From the NCBI GenBank assembly GCA_021613375.1, contig CM038709.1:38461656-38525655 (forward strand): DNA of 64,000 bases, given 5' to 3'. The stretch is from Megaleporinus macrocephalus. Taxonomy: Eukaryota; Chordata; Actinopteri; Characiformes; Anostomidae. The translations under genes and the position numbers were made by a program. Shown here one piece after another: positions 1-12,140 of the stretch. The notes beneath the pieces were generated by a model. The model was not told the DNA's origin, did no database searches, and worked only from the letters and a program-made list of their open reading frames with translations. The number at the start of each line of letters is the position of its first letter. The first letter of the stretch is position 1.

Positions 1-300
1 TCTCTCAGGACGCGTGAGATGGAGAAGGTCCAGTGACCCCCAGCATGATCCTGGCTCTTAATGGCACTGACCCCTGCTGTGGACGAGACAGCACCATGAA
101 GGTCAGCGGGGTTAATCTATACAGGTCGCTCACATTTTGTCCCATGTCCCGTGATAATAGCCACCAGTCCATAACGGCGTGACCTGAATGGAGGAGGAGC
201 AGCTTTCGATTATCTGGAAGCCTCAAGTGACCCTCAGGATTCCCTAATCTTGGCACAGCGAGACGTAATAGTGATTTAAAAAGCTTGGCGAGGGGAGGGG
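1..300. other. Non-genic, relatively GC-rich stretch at window edge
   Basis: No recognisable gene. The base composition is more balanced than in the neighbouring AT-rich DNA and no tandem repeat is visible. A minus-strand frame is open for about 80 codons here but resembles no protein I know. It could be a conserved non-coding element or the edge of something outside the window. Confidence 0.2.
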
Positions 301-435
301 GGGACAGACAGGAGGGGTTAGAACAACAATGTCTTCTCAGATTGACCTGAAATCAAAAGTTAACGTGACTGATAAATCATATTAGTTGAAATGATTTGGG
401 AAAATTGTCTGGTTCCATTGACTTACATTTTGATT

Positions 436-535
436 TTTAAAATTCAATTCAATTTAATTCAATATGGCTTTATTGGCATGCCTGTGTGAGTGACAGTATT
501 GGCAAAGCATTATAACATTAACAACAATGACAATA
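436..535. repeat. Dispersed repeat end with AATTC-type simple repeat
   Basis: A short run of imperfect AATTC pentamers is followed by a stretch containing GGCTTTATTGGCATG and ATTGGCAAAGCATTATAAC. I recall this arrangement from ends of fish dispersed repeats, but the family is not identified. Confidence 0.4.
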
Positions 536-544
536 ACAACATGT

Positions 545-1330
545 ACAACTAATTAAAATAATAATAATAATAGAAATAATAATAACAGCATTTTTTATGT
601 TTAGACAATAATTTCCTTACAGAAAATAAGTATACCTGAAGTTCATTTTATTAAGTATACTTTATGTAGTTATACTAATGTGATTGTACTAGTAGTACAC
701 TTGTATATGTACTATTTTAATACTTCTTGGGACTAAATTAGTTTACAACTAGTTTACATCTTTTGTACTGCAACTACACTAAAAGTAAGCTTACAGGTTT
801 ACTGTTAGTTTACTAGCTTGTACATTTCTTAACATAATACTTATAATTTACTGCTTATATTATTGTTGTACTTTAAAGTATATGACTAGGTTTAGGGTTT
901 TTTTTTCTACTTTAAGTAGAACTTAACAACGTTTACTTACTCACCAGTGGACACATGTAAAATAATAAAGACACACTCATATTAAGAAACATATTTGTAT
1001 TTTTATGAATCTTTATAAATCAAATTTTAAATAAATATTGTACTGGTTGTGTTTTTGTGCAGAGCAAGAATACGTACTTCTACTATCTCAATCAAAAGAT
1101 GAAGTACAAGTAAAAGCCAAATATACTTAGACTGTTCTATACTTGTCAGTATAAGCCCAGCGTGCTTAAATATAACTGTGTTTAGTATATCACTGAGAAG
1201 TAGATAAAAAGTAAACTGAAAGCATACTCACTTCCTTTTAGTTTAGAAGATGTAAACTAATGGTACACTTGAATAAACTTCTTTTTTGTAAGGGTTATCA
1301 TTATAATTATATAATTATGTGAAGAGTATT
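545..1330. repeat. AT-rich repeat-like stretch with GTATACTT-type motifs
   Basis: About 0.8 kb of very AT-rich DNA with many variants of AAGTATACTT and TAGTTTAC words in both orientations. It resembles a degraded non-autonomous DNA transposon. No clear terminal inverted repeats or coding potential were found. Confidence 0.35.
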
Positions 1331-1331
1331 G

Positions 1332-1580
1332 ATTACTTTTAAATGTATGTCACTACACAGTGATGTAGTGGTTAGCCTGTTAGTGTAGCGGTTAGCACTG
1401 TCGCCTTTTTCAGTCTGGGCTGTTCTGTGTGGGCTTGAGTGGGTTTCCTCCAGGTACTCCGGTTTCCTCCCACAGTCCAAACACATGCATAGTGTACCTC
1501 GCCTTCACCCGATGACGGTGGGATTGGCTCCTGCCCTACTGTGACCCTGACTAGCAGGATAAAGTGGGAGATTATCATTA
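1332..1580 (+). repeat. tRNA-derived SINE-like copy 1
   Basis: It begins with a tRNA box A-like stretch (TAGTGTAGCGGTTAGCACTG) and continues into the body typical of a widespread fish SINE: CTGTTCTGTGTGG, GGTTTCCTCC, CCCACAGTCCAAACACATGC and CACCCGATGACG. The box B region is degraded and the head is partly duplicated. It shares its roughly 35 bp of upstream flank with the copy at 2.2 kb. Confidence 0.65.
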
Positions 1581-2196
1581 TAATTATTTACATAACAAAT
1601 AATTTTGTGTATATGTTGATATAATTGAGGGGTCGACTGGGTGGGATTGTTACAAGATTCTTCTCCTGTATAGTTCAGACAGCAGCAGTATGGAGTATAT
1701 ACTGTAGGTGTTAGATATATTTTAACATGTGCTCCTCAAATATGTTGATGAAGTTTGTAAATACAAATATAAATATAAATATAAAGTGTCTTAGTGAAAA
1801 TATAGAATATATCACAGCAACGGCTCTACAAGAAACTCTACATGAGGGATGAAATACGGTTCTTCCAAAAGGTATTACCTTGATTGATGTTTTGATGATC
1901 GTGGTGGAGATTGCTGTCTCACGCATCTGTCTAAAATCTCCCATCAGTTGGGCAGAGATCTGATAACTGCAAAGGCCACGATTTATATAACTTTCATACT
2001 CATCAAACCATTCACTGACCCCTCATGCCCTGTGGACATGATACAAGAGACCATTCCCCTCAGGATAGAAATGTCTACTTAAAGGAAGTCTTTATATCTA
2101 TTTCGCAAATAAAAACCAAATGAACCCAAACCGTGGCAGCAAAATGTTCCCAACAGCATTACAGAGCTACAAAGAGCTGCATGGAGACTGTGAACA

Positions 2197-2545
2197 GTGT
2201 TGATTACTTTAAAATGTATTTCACGACATGGTGCTGTAGTGATTAGCACTGTCTCCGCACTGCAAGACAATCCGGGTTGGATTCCCGGTCTGGGCTGTTC
2301 TGTGTGGAGTTTGCATGTTGTCCCCATGCTTGAGTGGGTTTCCTCTGGGTTTCCACAGTCCAAACAAATTACATGTTAGGTTGATCACTCACTCTAAATT
2401 ACCCATAGATGAGAGTGTGTGCGTGAAAGTGTGTTGGCCATGCAATGGACTGGCGACCTGTCCATACTGTAACCCGCCTTCACCCGATGACGCTGGGATT
2501 GCCTCCTGACCCTCCTATGGAAGATAATGGATGGATAGATGAATT
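2197..2545 (+). repeat. tRNA-derived SINE-like copy 2
   Basis: A better preserved copy of the element at 1.33 kb. The box A-like head is GTGATTAGCACTG and the box B-like stretch is GGGTTGGATTCCCGG, followed by the conserved body (TGTGTGGAGTTTGCATG, GGACTGGCGACCTGTCC, CACCCGATGACG) and a tail with GGATGGAT. These are polymerase III promoter remnants and not a functional tRNA gene. Confidence 0.7.
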
Positions 2546-4315
2546 ACAGATTACATGCCTTTACATGTAACAAATTCCGTTAAGTTGCTCAAAGTGAGTA
2601 ATTTTTTTTTTCAATACATTGTATTGCTTTATCATTGTCTTACATTATTCTAGCACGTAACAGGGTGAATGAATATGGCACCCATACAATATAGCTGCCT
2701 TAAGCAGGCTGATCCCAAGAGTCATTCTAAATCTATTTTAAGACTTGCTGTAGAGATTCAAGATAAACATAAACACGGATGCATTAAGGATGAAGACTCA
2801 GTTTTTCTTCTTTCGGTAAGAAGCCCTTGCAAAATATCCCAAAGCCTTTCTAACTGAAGGCCAGCCAGCCCATATGCTATGATCAAGATTGTTTCTGAGC
2901 ATTTGGGGGCCTTAAGCAACATGCTAGATAATGGAATCACCCCATAATATGCAATAATAGAACAAGAATAGAATAGGAAAAAGAAATTCTCTGTACTTGC
3001 TGCACTTTTTGACCAATAATAATGAATACACTCTAAAACATACATTCTCAGGGCACTCTGGTGGCTCATAGGCTCTAAGCAACTGCTTATGTTTCTTATA
3101 GCTGTAAACAGTTTTGTATATAATAAAGTGTTGCACATTTATTTTTATATGAGACTATCCACAGAATATGCTTTCAGTCATAAGACTGCAGTGCTGCATG
3201 GGGCAGGGAAGTTAGCTCATGTACACAACTGTGATTGTTCTCAAATGGTTAGTCTCCAGAGATTTATGCAGGCATATACATTATGAGATAGAAACAATAA
3301 AAATATTGAACACCTCATACATCTTGTAAATTTGCTGGTCTCCTTTCAGTGGTGTTCGTTAGCCAGACCTGTTTAGGAAGCTGGTCACTATGTTGACCTG
3401 TGTATACAGAGTCAGATAGAAGTTCGGCTAAGTAGGTGACTCGCTAGGTTGGCAATTTGACCAGCAGGCATTTTAAAACAGGGCAAGCAGAGGTTGTACT
3501 GCACAGTAATATTCCAGGCTGTGAAGGCCAGTGGGGCCAGTGCTAGAGGGCCCTTTAGGTCAGGCTGGAATTTGATCACAGGATTAGATGCACTCAGGTC
3601 CTGAAATATAGGGACGTACAGCAGATTTCTATATGGAATGGCATGAACTTAAAATGACAAATGTCTTGGAAAAAAAAAAAAGCGAGTTAGTTCAAGTATG
3701 GATTGCATGTCTTATAAATAAAGTCACCAGGTCACTTACCCTGTCCTGGTGAGGAAAGTTACAATACTTCCAGTGCAGTAAACTCATTTCACACAAAGAA
3801 GTGTGAGAGTGCATTTAAAAGACTCCCATGAGTCGCAGTATTGATCGGCAGAGAGCCAGAGGATGAGGGAAGACCCAAAGCTCGTGGGAAATCAGAGAAC
3901 GCTGGCTGAGAAGCAAAGCGCAGGAGATTTGAACATCATGTGACTACGCAGTGTTCCTGGAAGGTAGAAAAACAGCGCTCTTTCAAAGCGCTACCTTCAG
4001 CTGAGCCAGGGGTGACTGACTTCAAGGAAATGCAAATTGATCTCTCATGCATAATTATTTTTCCTCTCGCATTCAGCTTTTTTTTTTTTAATGTATTCGC
4101 CCTCATTCTCTTACAGAAACACCCAAGTGACATTTTTACACACAAAGAATCAGTCCTGAAAACAATAAAACATCAGCACACAGCTTTATACAGAGGTGCT
4201 GACATGAAATGTTATTATTGCAAGTATGTTTTGATACAGTGGGAAAAAATTGCTATTTAAAGAACCATTTAAAAAATCTGTATATAAGTCAAAGAATCTT
4301 TTTTGCTAGGTGTTT
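2546..4315. other. Intergenic, no gene seen
   Basis: AT-rich DNA with short poly-A and poly-T runs. Open frames on both strands are short and have no recognisable domain. No terminal repeats or tandem arrays were noticed. Confidence 0.5.
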
Positions 4316-4317
4316 AT

Positions 4318-6680
4318 ACACTAAACCCTAATACTTGTGCTTACACTAAACCCCAACCTCTACAGTTACACTAAACGCCAGCTCCTACATTTACAATAAA
4401 CCCTGACCCCTACACAACCTGAAATCCTACATTTACGCTAAACACTAACCCCTACATTTACACTAAACCCTAAACTCTACATTTACACTAAACACTTACC
4501 CCTACATTTACACTAAACCCTAACCCCTACATTTACACTAAACCCTAACCTCTACATTTACACTAAACACTTACCCCTATATTTACACTAAACTCTAACC
4601 TCTACATTTACACTAAACCCTAACCTTTAGATTTACACTAAACACTTACCCCTACATTTACACTAAACTCTAACCCCTACATTTACACTAAACCCTAACC
4701 TTTACATTTACACTAAACCCTTACCCTGATATTTACACTAAGCCCTAAACCCTCCATTTACACTATACCCTAACCTCTACATTTACACTAAACACTAACC
4801 CCTACATTTACACTAAACCCTAACCCCTACACTTACACTAAACACTAACCCCTACATTTACAATAAACCCTAACTCCTACATTTACACTAAACCCTAAAC
4901 CCTACACTTACATGAAACCTTAAGTCCTACATTTACACTAAACCTTAACCCCTACATTTACACTAAACATTAACCCCAACATTTACACTTAACACTAACC
5001 TCTACATTTACTCTAAGCCCTTATCTCTATATTTACACTAAACCCTAAAGCCTACATGTACACTAAACCCTAACCTTTACATTTACACTAAACCCTTACC
5101 CTGATATTTACACTAAGCCCTAACCCCTACATTTACACTATACCCTAACCTCTACATTTACACTAAACACTAACTCCTACATTTACAATAAACCTAAACC
5201 CCTACATTTACACTAAACACTAACTCCTACATTTACAATAAACCCAAACCCCTACATTTTCACTAAACACTAACCCCTACATTTACACTAAAGCCTAACC
5301 CATACATTTACACTAAACACTAACTCCTACATTTACACTAAACCCTAACCTCTAAATTTACATCTAACACTAACCTTTACATTTACATCTAACACTAACC
5401 CCTACATTTACACTTAACACTAGCCTCTACACTTACCCTAAACCTTAATCTCTATATTTACACTACATGTACACTAAACTCTAACCTCTACATTTACACT
5501 AAACCCTAACCTTTAGATTTACACTAAACACTTACCCCTACATTTACACTAAACCCTAACCCCTACATTTACACTAAACCCTAACCTCTACATTTACACA
5601 AAACACTTACCCCTACATTTACACTAAACTCTAACCTCTACATTTAGACTTAACTCTAACCTCTACATTTACACTAAACCCTAACCCCTACATTTACACT
5701 AAACATTAACCCTGATATTTACACTAAACTCCTAACTCCTACATTTACTCTAAACCCTTATCTCTATATTTACACTAAACCCTAAAGCCTACATGTACAC
5801 TAAACCCTAACCTTTACATTTACACTAAACCCTTACCCTGATATTTACACTAAGCCCTAAACCCTCCATTTACACTATACCCTAACCTCTACATTTACAC
5901 TAAACACTAACCCCTACATTTACACTAAACCCTAACCCCTACACTTACACTAAACACTAACCCCTACATTTACAATAAACCCTAACTCCTGCATTTACAC
6001 TAAACCCTAAACCCTACACTTACATGAAACCTTAAGTCCTACATTTACACTAAACCTTAACCCCTACATTTACACTAAACATTAACCCCAACATTTACAC
6101 TTAACACTAACCTCTACATTTACTCTAAGCCCTTATCTCTATATTTACACTAAACCCTAAAGCCTACATGTACACTAAACCCTAACCTTTACATTTACAC
6201 TAAACCCTTACCCTGATATTTACACTAAGCCCTAACCCCTACATTTACACTATACCCTAACCTCTACATTTACACTAAACACTAACTCCTACATTTACAA
6301 TAAACCTAAACCCCTACATTTACACTAAACACTAACTCCTACATTTACAATAAACCCAAACCCCTACATTTTCACTAAAGCCTAACCCATACATTTACAC
6401 TAAACACTAACTCCTACATTTACACTAAACCCTAACCTCTAAATTTACATCTAACACTAACCTTTACATTTACATCTAACACTAACCCCTACATTTACAC
6501 TTAACACTACACTTACCCTAAACCTTAATCTCTATATTTACACTACATGTACACTAAACCCTAACTTCTACATTTACAGTAAACCCTAAGCCCGATATTC
6601 ACACTAAACCTTAACCCCTACATTTACACTAAACCATAACCCCTACATTTACACTAAACCCTAACCCTAAATTTAAACTA
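4318..6680. repeat. 25-bp telomere-like minisatellite array
   Basis: About 2.3 kb of tandem 25-bp units reading approximately TACATTTACACTAAACCCTA followed by ACCCC, so each unit contains the telomeric hexamer CCCTAA. Variants such as AACACTAACC, CCTGATA and AGCCCTA are interspersed. There is higher-order duplication: a run starting with TTACCCTGAT near 4721 recurs near 5833, offset 1,112 bp. The same unit is found at 43.8 kb and, inverted, at 48.1 kb. Confidence 0.95.
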
Positions 6681-7925
6681 TTTAATTTTTTTATTTTTTA
6701 ACTTCATTTAAATATATTTTTAAAAAGGGGTTAAGTCTGTGGGAGGCTCCGCACCCCTGCATTTTAGTGTATGAAATGAGACTGCATCCCTTTTCACAGA
6801 CACATGGTGAGCAGTTCCCAGAAGTCTGAAAACCAGTGTGGAATAAATAGCCAGACATGTATTTGTATATATACACCAACAAGTCACATCCTGCTTTTCA
6901 TTTGGGTCCTTTTCAGAGCTTTCACACACGCAGTGCATGCAAGTGTTTTGTCATTGCTGCAAGACTATGAAGGCCTACAAAACTGTGACATCTGTAAAGC
7001 ACAAGTTTTTTTGTTTTCCTTTCCTTTGTGAGCAGCTCCTCACCTGGACTCCAAATGGCCTTCAGTGTTCTTGCACTTGTTTGTTTGCTACACCTCTTTT
7101 TATTTTCCCTAAGATTGATGGAATCCCAAGTTCTCGTTTGATTCTCCAACAAGTCAATGATACAACCTCTCGACTTGCTGGCTCATGTTACGTTTCCTCT
7201 TCCATTAAAATCATGTCCTTCATGGAGTAATTCATTAGGCTGTACCTGCCCAACCTGGCAACCCTAGTCAGTGGAAGGCAGCCAAAGCAATTACATCTCT
7301 CCTTGCCTTCCGACAAGTATAAATAACAATGTTGCAACGGATAATCAACCGTCTTTCAGGTCATTTCCAATATCGCCCAAACTGCCGGTCCCATAAATCC
7401 ACATCTGCAGCAGATCATGATTATGATTTCCTTCGGACCTAACGACTCGCAGCTGCATTAGCTTTAATGACATCTTTTGTTCCAGAGAGGCCCTGACTAC
7501 AAAAACCGTCCCACCCCTCTCTGAGTTCAGTGAGTTTTGGACGCGAGCAGTCGGGATCCGCACCAGAGTAAACGTGTCATGTTCTTGCGAACACTCCAAA
7601 AACGAATAGTCTGTCACAGACAGAGGACCAAAACTTGTTTCCTCTTGGCAGATGTTAGAACTCCATTTGAACTACGATGTTGGGAAGTGAATATGCATTT
7701 TTGCAGATGTGTGGATGATGCAATCGTTATGGTTGCAGAGGTTTGTTTGTGCAGGTCGGTTTCCACCTGAATTAGCTGAAAATAAAATGTCTGCAAAAAC
7801 GATGCTAATGAATCATAGATGTTTACGCTTGAGCACAAAAGTACAGAAATCTTGTTCTGGAAAAAGTCTGGGAATTCAATGCATCATTTACAGTTGAATT
7901 GCTTTCAGAGGACTTTCAGTAATTT
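6681..7925. other. Intergenic, no gene seen
   Basis: No exon-like frame is recognised. Around 7330-7500 the sequence is less AT-rich and contains homeodomain and E-box-like words (GCAGCTGCATTAGC, TTTAATGAC), giving it the look of a conserved non-coding element. A poly-T run at 7923-7937 marks the start of the following duplication. Confidence 0.4.
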
Positions 7926-8153
7926 TTTTTTTTTTTTACCTGCTGGCAGGCGGATCTGACGCTGGCCTTTTGGGTGCTTTATGCAGGGATCAACAGTGGA
8001 GTTAATGGCCAGAGAATAGGTACAGGTACATGCTACATATAAGGGGGACTGAAGCCTGGAAGCCTCATGTAATTCAGGGCCTCTGGTTCAAGCAATTCAA
8101 GGCCTTTGTTTATTCACCTTCATAAATATCAAGTGTGAAAAGATTAACTAAAT

Positions 8154-9455
8154 CAGACACTGTAATACTCCGGACCTCTATATCAGTTATCAGACACTGT
8201 TATACTTCGGACCTCAATATCAGCTATCAGACACTGTTATACTCCAGATCTCTATATCAGCTATCAGACACTGTTATACTTCGGACCTCAATATCAGTTA
8301 TCAGACACTGTTATACTCCGGACCGCAATATCAGCTGTCAGACACTGTTATACTCTGGACCTCAATATCAGTTATCAGACACTGTTATACTCTGGACCTC
8401 AATATCAGCTGTCAGACACTGTTATACTTCGGACCTCTATATCAGCTATCAGACACAGCTATACTCCGGACCTCTATATCAGCTATTAGACACTGTTATG
8501 CTCCAGACATCTTTATCAGCTATCAGACAATGTTATACTCCGGATTTCTATGTCAGTTATCACACACTGTTATACTCCGGACCTCTATATCAGCTGTCAA
8601 ACACTGTTATACTCCAGACCTCTATATCAGTTATCAGACACTGTTATACTCCGGACCTCAATATCAGCTGTCAGACACTGTTATACTCCAGACTCCTATA
8701 TCAGCTATCAGACACTGTTATACTCCGGACCTCAATATCAGCTATCAGACACTGTTATACTCCAGACTTCTATTTCAGTTATCAGACACTGTTGTACTCC
8801 GGACCTCTATATCAGTTATCATACACTGTTGTACTCCGGACCTCTTTATCAGTTATCAGACACTGTTATACTCCAGACCTCTATATCAGTTATCAGACAT
8901 TGCTATACTCCAGACCTCAATATCAGCTGTCAGACACTGCTATGCTCAGGAACTCTATATCAGTAATCAGACACTGATATAATCCTGACCTCTATATCAG
9001 TTATCAGACACTGTTATACTCCGGACCTCTATATCAGTCATCAGACACTGATATACTCCGGACCTCTATATCAATTGTCAGACACTGTTATACTCCGGAT
9101 CTCTATATCCGTTATCAGACACTGTTATACTCCGGATCTCTATATCAGTCATCAGACACAGATATACTCCAGACCTCTATATCAGTCATCAGACACAGAT
9201 ATACTCCAGACCTCTATATCAGTTATCAGACACAGATATACTCCAGACCTCTATATCAGTTATCAGACACTGTTATACTCCGGACCTCTATATCAGTCAT
9301 CAGACACAGATATACTCCAGACCTCTATATCAGTTATCAGACACTGTTATACTCTGGATCTCTATATCCGTTATCAGGCACTGTTATACTCCGGATCTCT
9401 ATATCAGTTTATCAGACATTGATATAATCCAGACCTCTATATCAGCTATCAGACT
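8154..9455. repeat. 37-bp minisatellite, copy 1 array
   Basis: About 35 units of 37 bp built around CAGACACTGTTATACTCC and GGACCTCTATATCAGTTAT. Because 37 leaves remainder 1 on division by 3, the array cycles through all three frames and stays open in each, giving spurious proteins of up to 280 aa with ISVIRHCYTPDL-type repeats. Sub-variants (GATATACTCCAGA, TCATCAGACACAG) cluster near the 3' end. Confidence 0.95.
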
Positions 9456-9459
9456 GTGT

Positions 9460-9535
9460 CATATTGTATATTTATTTAAATATAAAAATATTATATATAA
9501 ATTATATATAAATATACTGTTAACTATATATAATC
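9460..9535. repeat. AT-rich quasi-palindrome beside the minisatellite
   Basis: A run of ATATAAATTATATATAAATA-type sequence follows the array. It is repeated in the second duplication copy at about 11000-11070. It could form hairpins; no function is assigned. Confidence 0.5.
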
Positions 9536-10023
9536 ATGACTATAGTGTTATTATGCTATGCCAATTATATTGTACACCATGTATACATTCTATAAATATA
9601 AATAATTCTGCTTTTTATTGCACATTTGCAAGTGAACTGAACTACTGCTATCACTCTCACATACACACTGTGAGACTAATCTATTTCTATTTTGTATATA
9701 CTACATTCTATTTATTTTATATTCTATGTTTATTTTTTGTTGTAAATGTTTGTCTTTCCCTGGATCTATCTGTCTATCTATCTATGCATTATACATGGCA
9801 GATAGAGAAACGGGTTAAAAATGCTAGAACATTCCTAGAACACAGCGCCATAATATCTGTATCTAGCACCACAATCTAGTCCAGCATACACTTGATAAAG
9901 AATATTTAACAGGCAGTAAACATTTAACAGATGCTACAATGGTTTCGTCTAATTTTTTTCCTATAGGTAGCTCCAAGGGTAATTTTATATGCTAGTCATA
10001 TTCCATGCAGTTCTTTTTTTTTT

Positions 10024-11547
10024 ACCTGCTGGCAGGCGGATCTGACGCTGGCCTTTTGGGTGCTTTATGCAGGGATCAACAGTGGAGTTAATGGCCAGAG
10101 AATAGGTACAGGTACATGCTACATATAAGGGGGGCTGAAGCCTGGAAGCCTCATGTAATTCAGGGCCTCTGGTTCAAGCAATTCAAGGCCTTTGTTTATT
10201 CACCTTCATAAATATCAAGTGTGAAAAGATTAACTAAATCAGACACTGTAATACTCCGGACCTCTATATCAGTTATCAGACATTGTTATACTCCAGACCT
10301 CAATATCAGCTGTCAGACACTGCTATGCTCAGGAACTCTATATCAGTAATCAGACACTGATATAATCCTGACCTCTATATCAGTTATCAGACACTGTTAT
10401 ACTCCGGACCTCTATATCAGTCATCAGACACTGATATACTCCGGATCTCTATATCAGTCATCAGACACAGATATACTCCAGACCTCTATATCAGTAATCA
10501 GACACAGATATACTCCAGACCTCTATATCAGTTATCAGACACAGATATACTCCAGACCTCTATATCAGTTATCAGACACTGTTATACTCCGGACCTCTAT
10601 ATCAGTCATCAGACACAGATATACTCCAGACCTCTATATCAGTTATCAGACACTGTTATACTCCGGATCTCTATATCCGTTATCAGACACTGTTATACTC
10701 CGGATCTCTATATCAGTCATCAGACACAGATATACTCCAGACCTCTATATCAGTCATCAGACACAGATATACTCCAGACCTCTATATCAGTAATCAGACA
10801 CAGATATACTCCAGACCTCTATATCAGTTATCAGACACTGTTATACTCCGGACCTCTATATCAGTCATCAGACACAGATATACTCCAGACCTCTATATCA
10901 GTTATCAGACACTGTTATACTCCGGATCTCTATATCAGTTTATCAGACATTGATATAATCCAGACCTCTATATCAGCTATCAGACTGTGTCATATTGTAT
11001 ATTTATTTAAATATAAAAATATTATATATAAATTATATATAAATATACTGTTAACTATATATAATCATGACTATAGTGTTATTATACTATGCCTATTATA
11101 TTGTACACCATGTGTACATTCTATAAATATAAATAATTCTGCTTTTTATTGCACATTTGCAAGTGAACTGAACTACTGCTATCACTCTCACATACACACT
11201 GTGAGACTAATCTATTTCTATTTTGTATATACTACATTCTATTTATTTTATATTCTATGTTTATTTTTTGTTGTAAATGTTTGTCTTTCCCTGGATCTAT
11301 CTGTCTATCTATCTATGCATTATACATGGCAGATAGAGAAACGGGTTAAAAATGCTAGAACATTCCTAGAACACAGCGCCATAATATCTGTATCTAGCAC
11401 CACAATCTAGTCCAGCATACACTTGATAAAGAATATTTAACAGGCAGTAAACATTTAACAGATGCTATAATGGTTTCGTCTAATTTTTTTCCTATAGGTA
11501 GCTCCAAGGGTAATTTTATATGCTAGTCATATTCCATGCAGTTCTTT
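10024..11547. repeat. Tandem segmental duplication, copy 2
   Basis: Second copy of the block that starts at 7938. Single-base differences are few (for example GGGGGGCTGAAG against GGGGGACTGAAG), so the duplication is recent. The internal array is shorter by roughly 560 bp. Copy 2 ends where it diverges into CTCTTGGGCACACAG. Confidence 0.95.
10246..10990. repeat. 37-bp minisatellite, copy 2 array
   Basis: About 20 units of the same 37-bp repeat as at 8.15 kb. The first unit and the last several units match the ends of the copy 1 array, with the middle missing. This fits contraction of the array, or expansion in copy 1, after the duplication. Confidence 0.92.
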
Positions 11548-11704
11548 CTCTTGGGCACACAGTCTTGGCTAGCTGCTTATCATTTTGCTTAAGCAAGGTG
11601 ACTGAGAGGTCCTCAGCACTAGCTAAGCTAGCATTGTGCTACAGTTGGCCAGGATTTGCCCACACTCTAACAAGCCTGGCTTTATCCCACAGAGTAAACA
11701 ACAT

Positions 11705-12140
11705 ATCCAGGACTTAAGATCTCCTGCCAAGACTGACCATTAGGCCCTCCTCCTCACCTGACACCAACCAGTTCTCCTCTTCATTCTGTTTATCTGCCAT
11801 GCCATTTCAGTTCACTCTAGAGAGTCTCAGTCAGAGACTGCCTCCATCTATGCAGTTTATAAAGATTGTACCACCCAGACTTCAAACAGAGATTCTCTCA
11901 GCTTTTACTCTGAACTTGGCTTAATAAACTATAAACACTGTTTGACCAAAGGAGGACAAGTCTCCCCTTGTAAGTCTTGGCTCCTTCCAAGATTTCTTCC
12001 TCCAGTCTTGAGGGAGTTTTTCTTGCCACCGTCGCCTCTGGCCTGCTCATCGGGGGATACATGTTGTAACTGTATGTTTCAAACTTCTGTAAAATTGCTG
12101 TGTGTGCTATAAAAAGTGCTATACAAGTAAACGTAAGTTG
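11705..12140 (+). repeat. LINE 3'-end-like repeat (L2-type), copy 1
   Basis: It matches the element at 16.6-17.1 kb along its length: CTGACCATTAGGCCC, ACACCAACCAGTTCTCCTCT, GGTCTCCCCTTGT-like and GTCGCCTCTGGCCTGCTCATC stretches in the same order, ending TATAAAAAGTGCTATACAAG. I recognise this as a very common fish repeat ending in a short tandem tail, probably the 3' end of an L2-clade LINE. No reverse transcriptase frame is present. Confidence 0.6.

Larger units (their letters stand above)
7938..10023. repeat. Tandem segmental duplication, copy 1
   Basis: This 2,086-bp block and the next 1,524 bp are copies of one another. Both begin ACCTGCTGGCAGGCGGATCT after a poly-T run and both end near TATTCCATGCAGTTCTTT. 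Outside the minisatellite the two are almost identical. The length difference comes from the 37-bp repeat array inside. The frames at 9553-9879 and 11201-11410 are the same non-coding tail seen twice. Confidence 0.95.

Noticed and set aside
2226..2300. Possible tRNA gene from box A and box B-like sequence
   Set aside because: The sequence continues into a SINE body and has no complete cloverleaf.
4318..6680. Interstitial telomere or chromosome end
   Set aside because: CCCTAA occurs only once per 25-bp unit with other sequence between; not a run of TTAGGG hexamers.
8135..9422. Long plus-strand frames (up to 280 aa) with ISVIRHCYTPDL-type repeats
   Set aside because: They are translations of a 37-bp minisatellite open in all three frames, with no non-repetitive domain.
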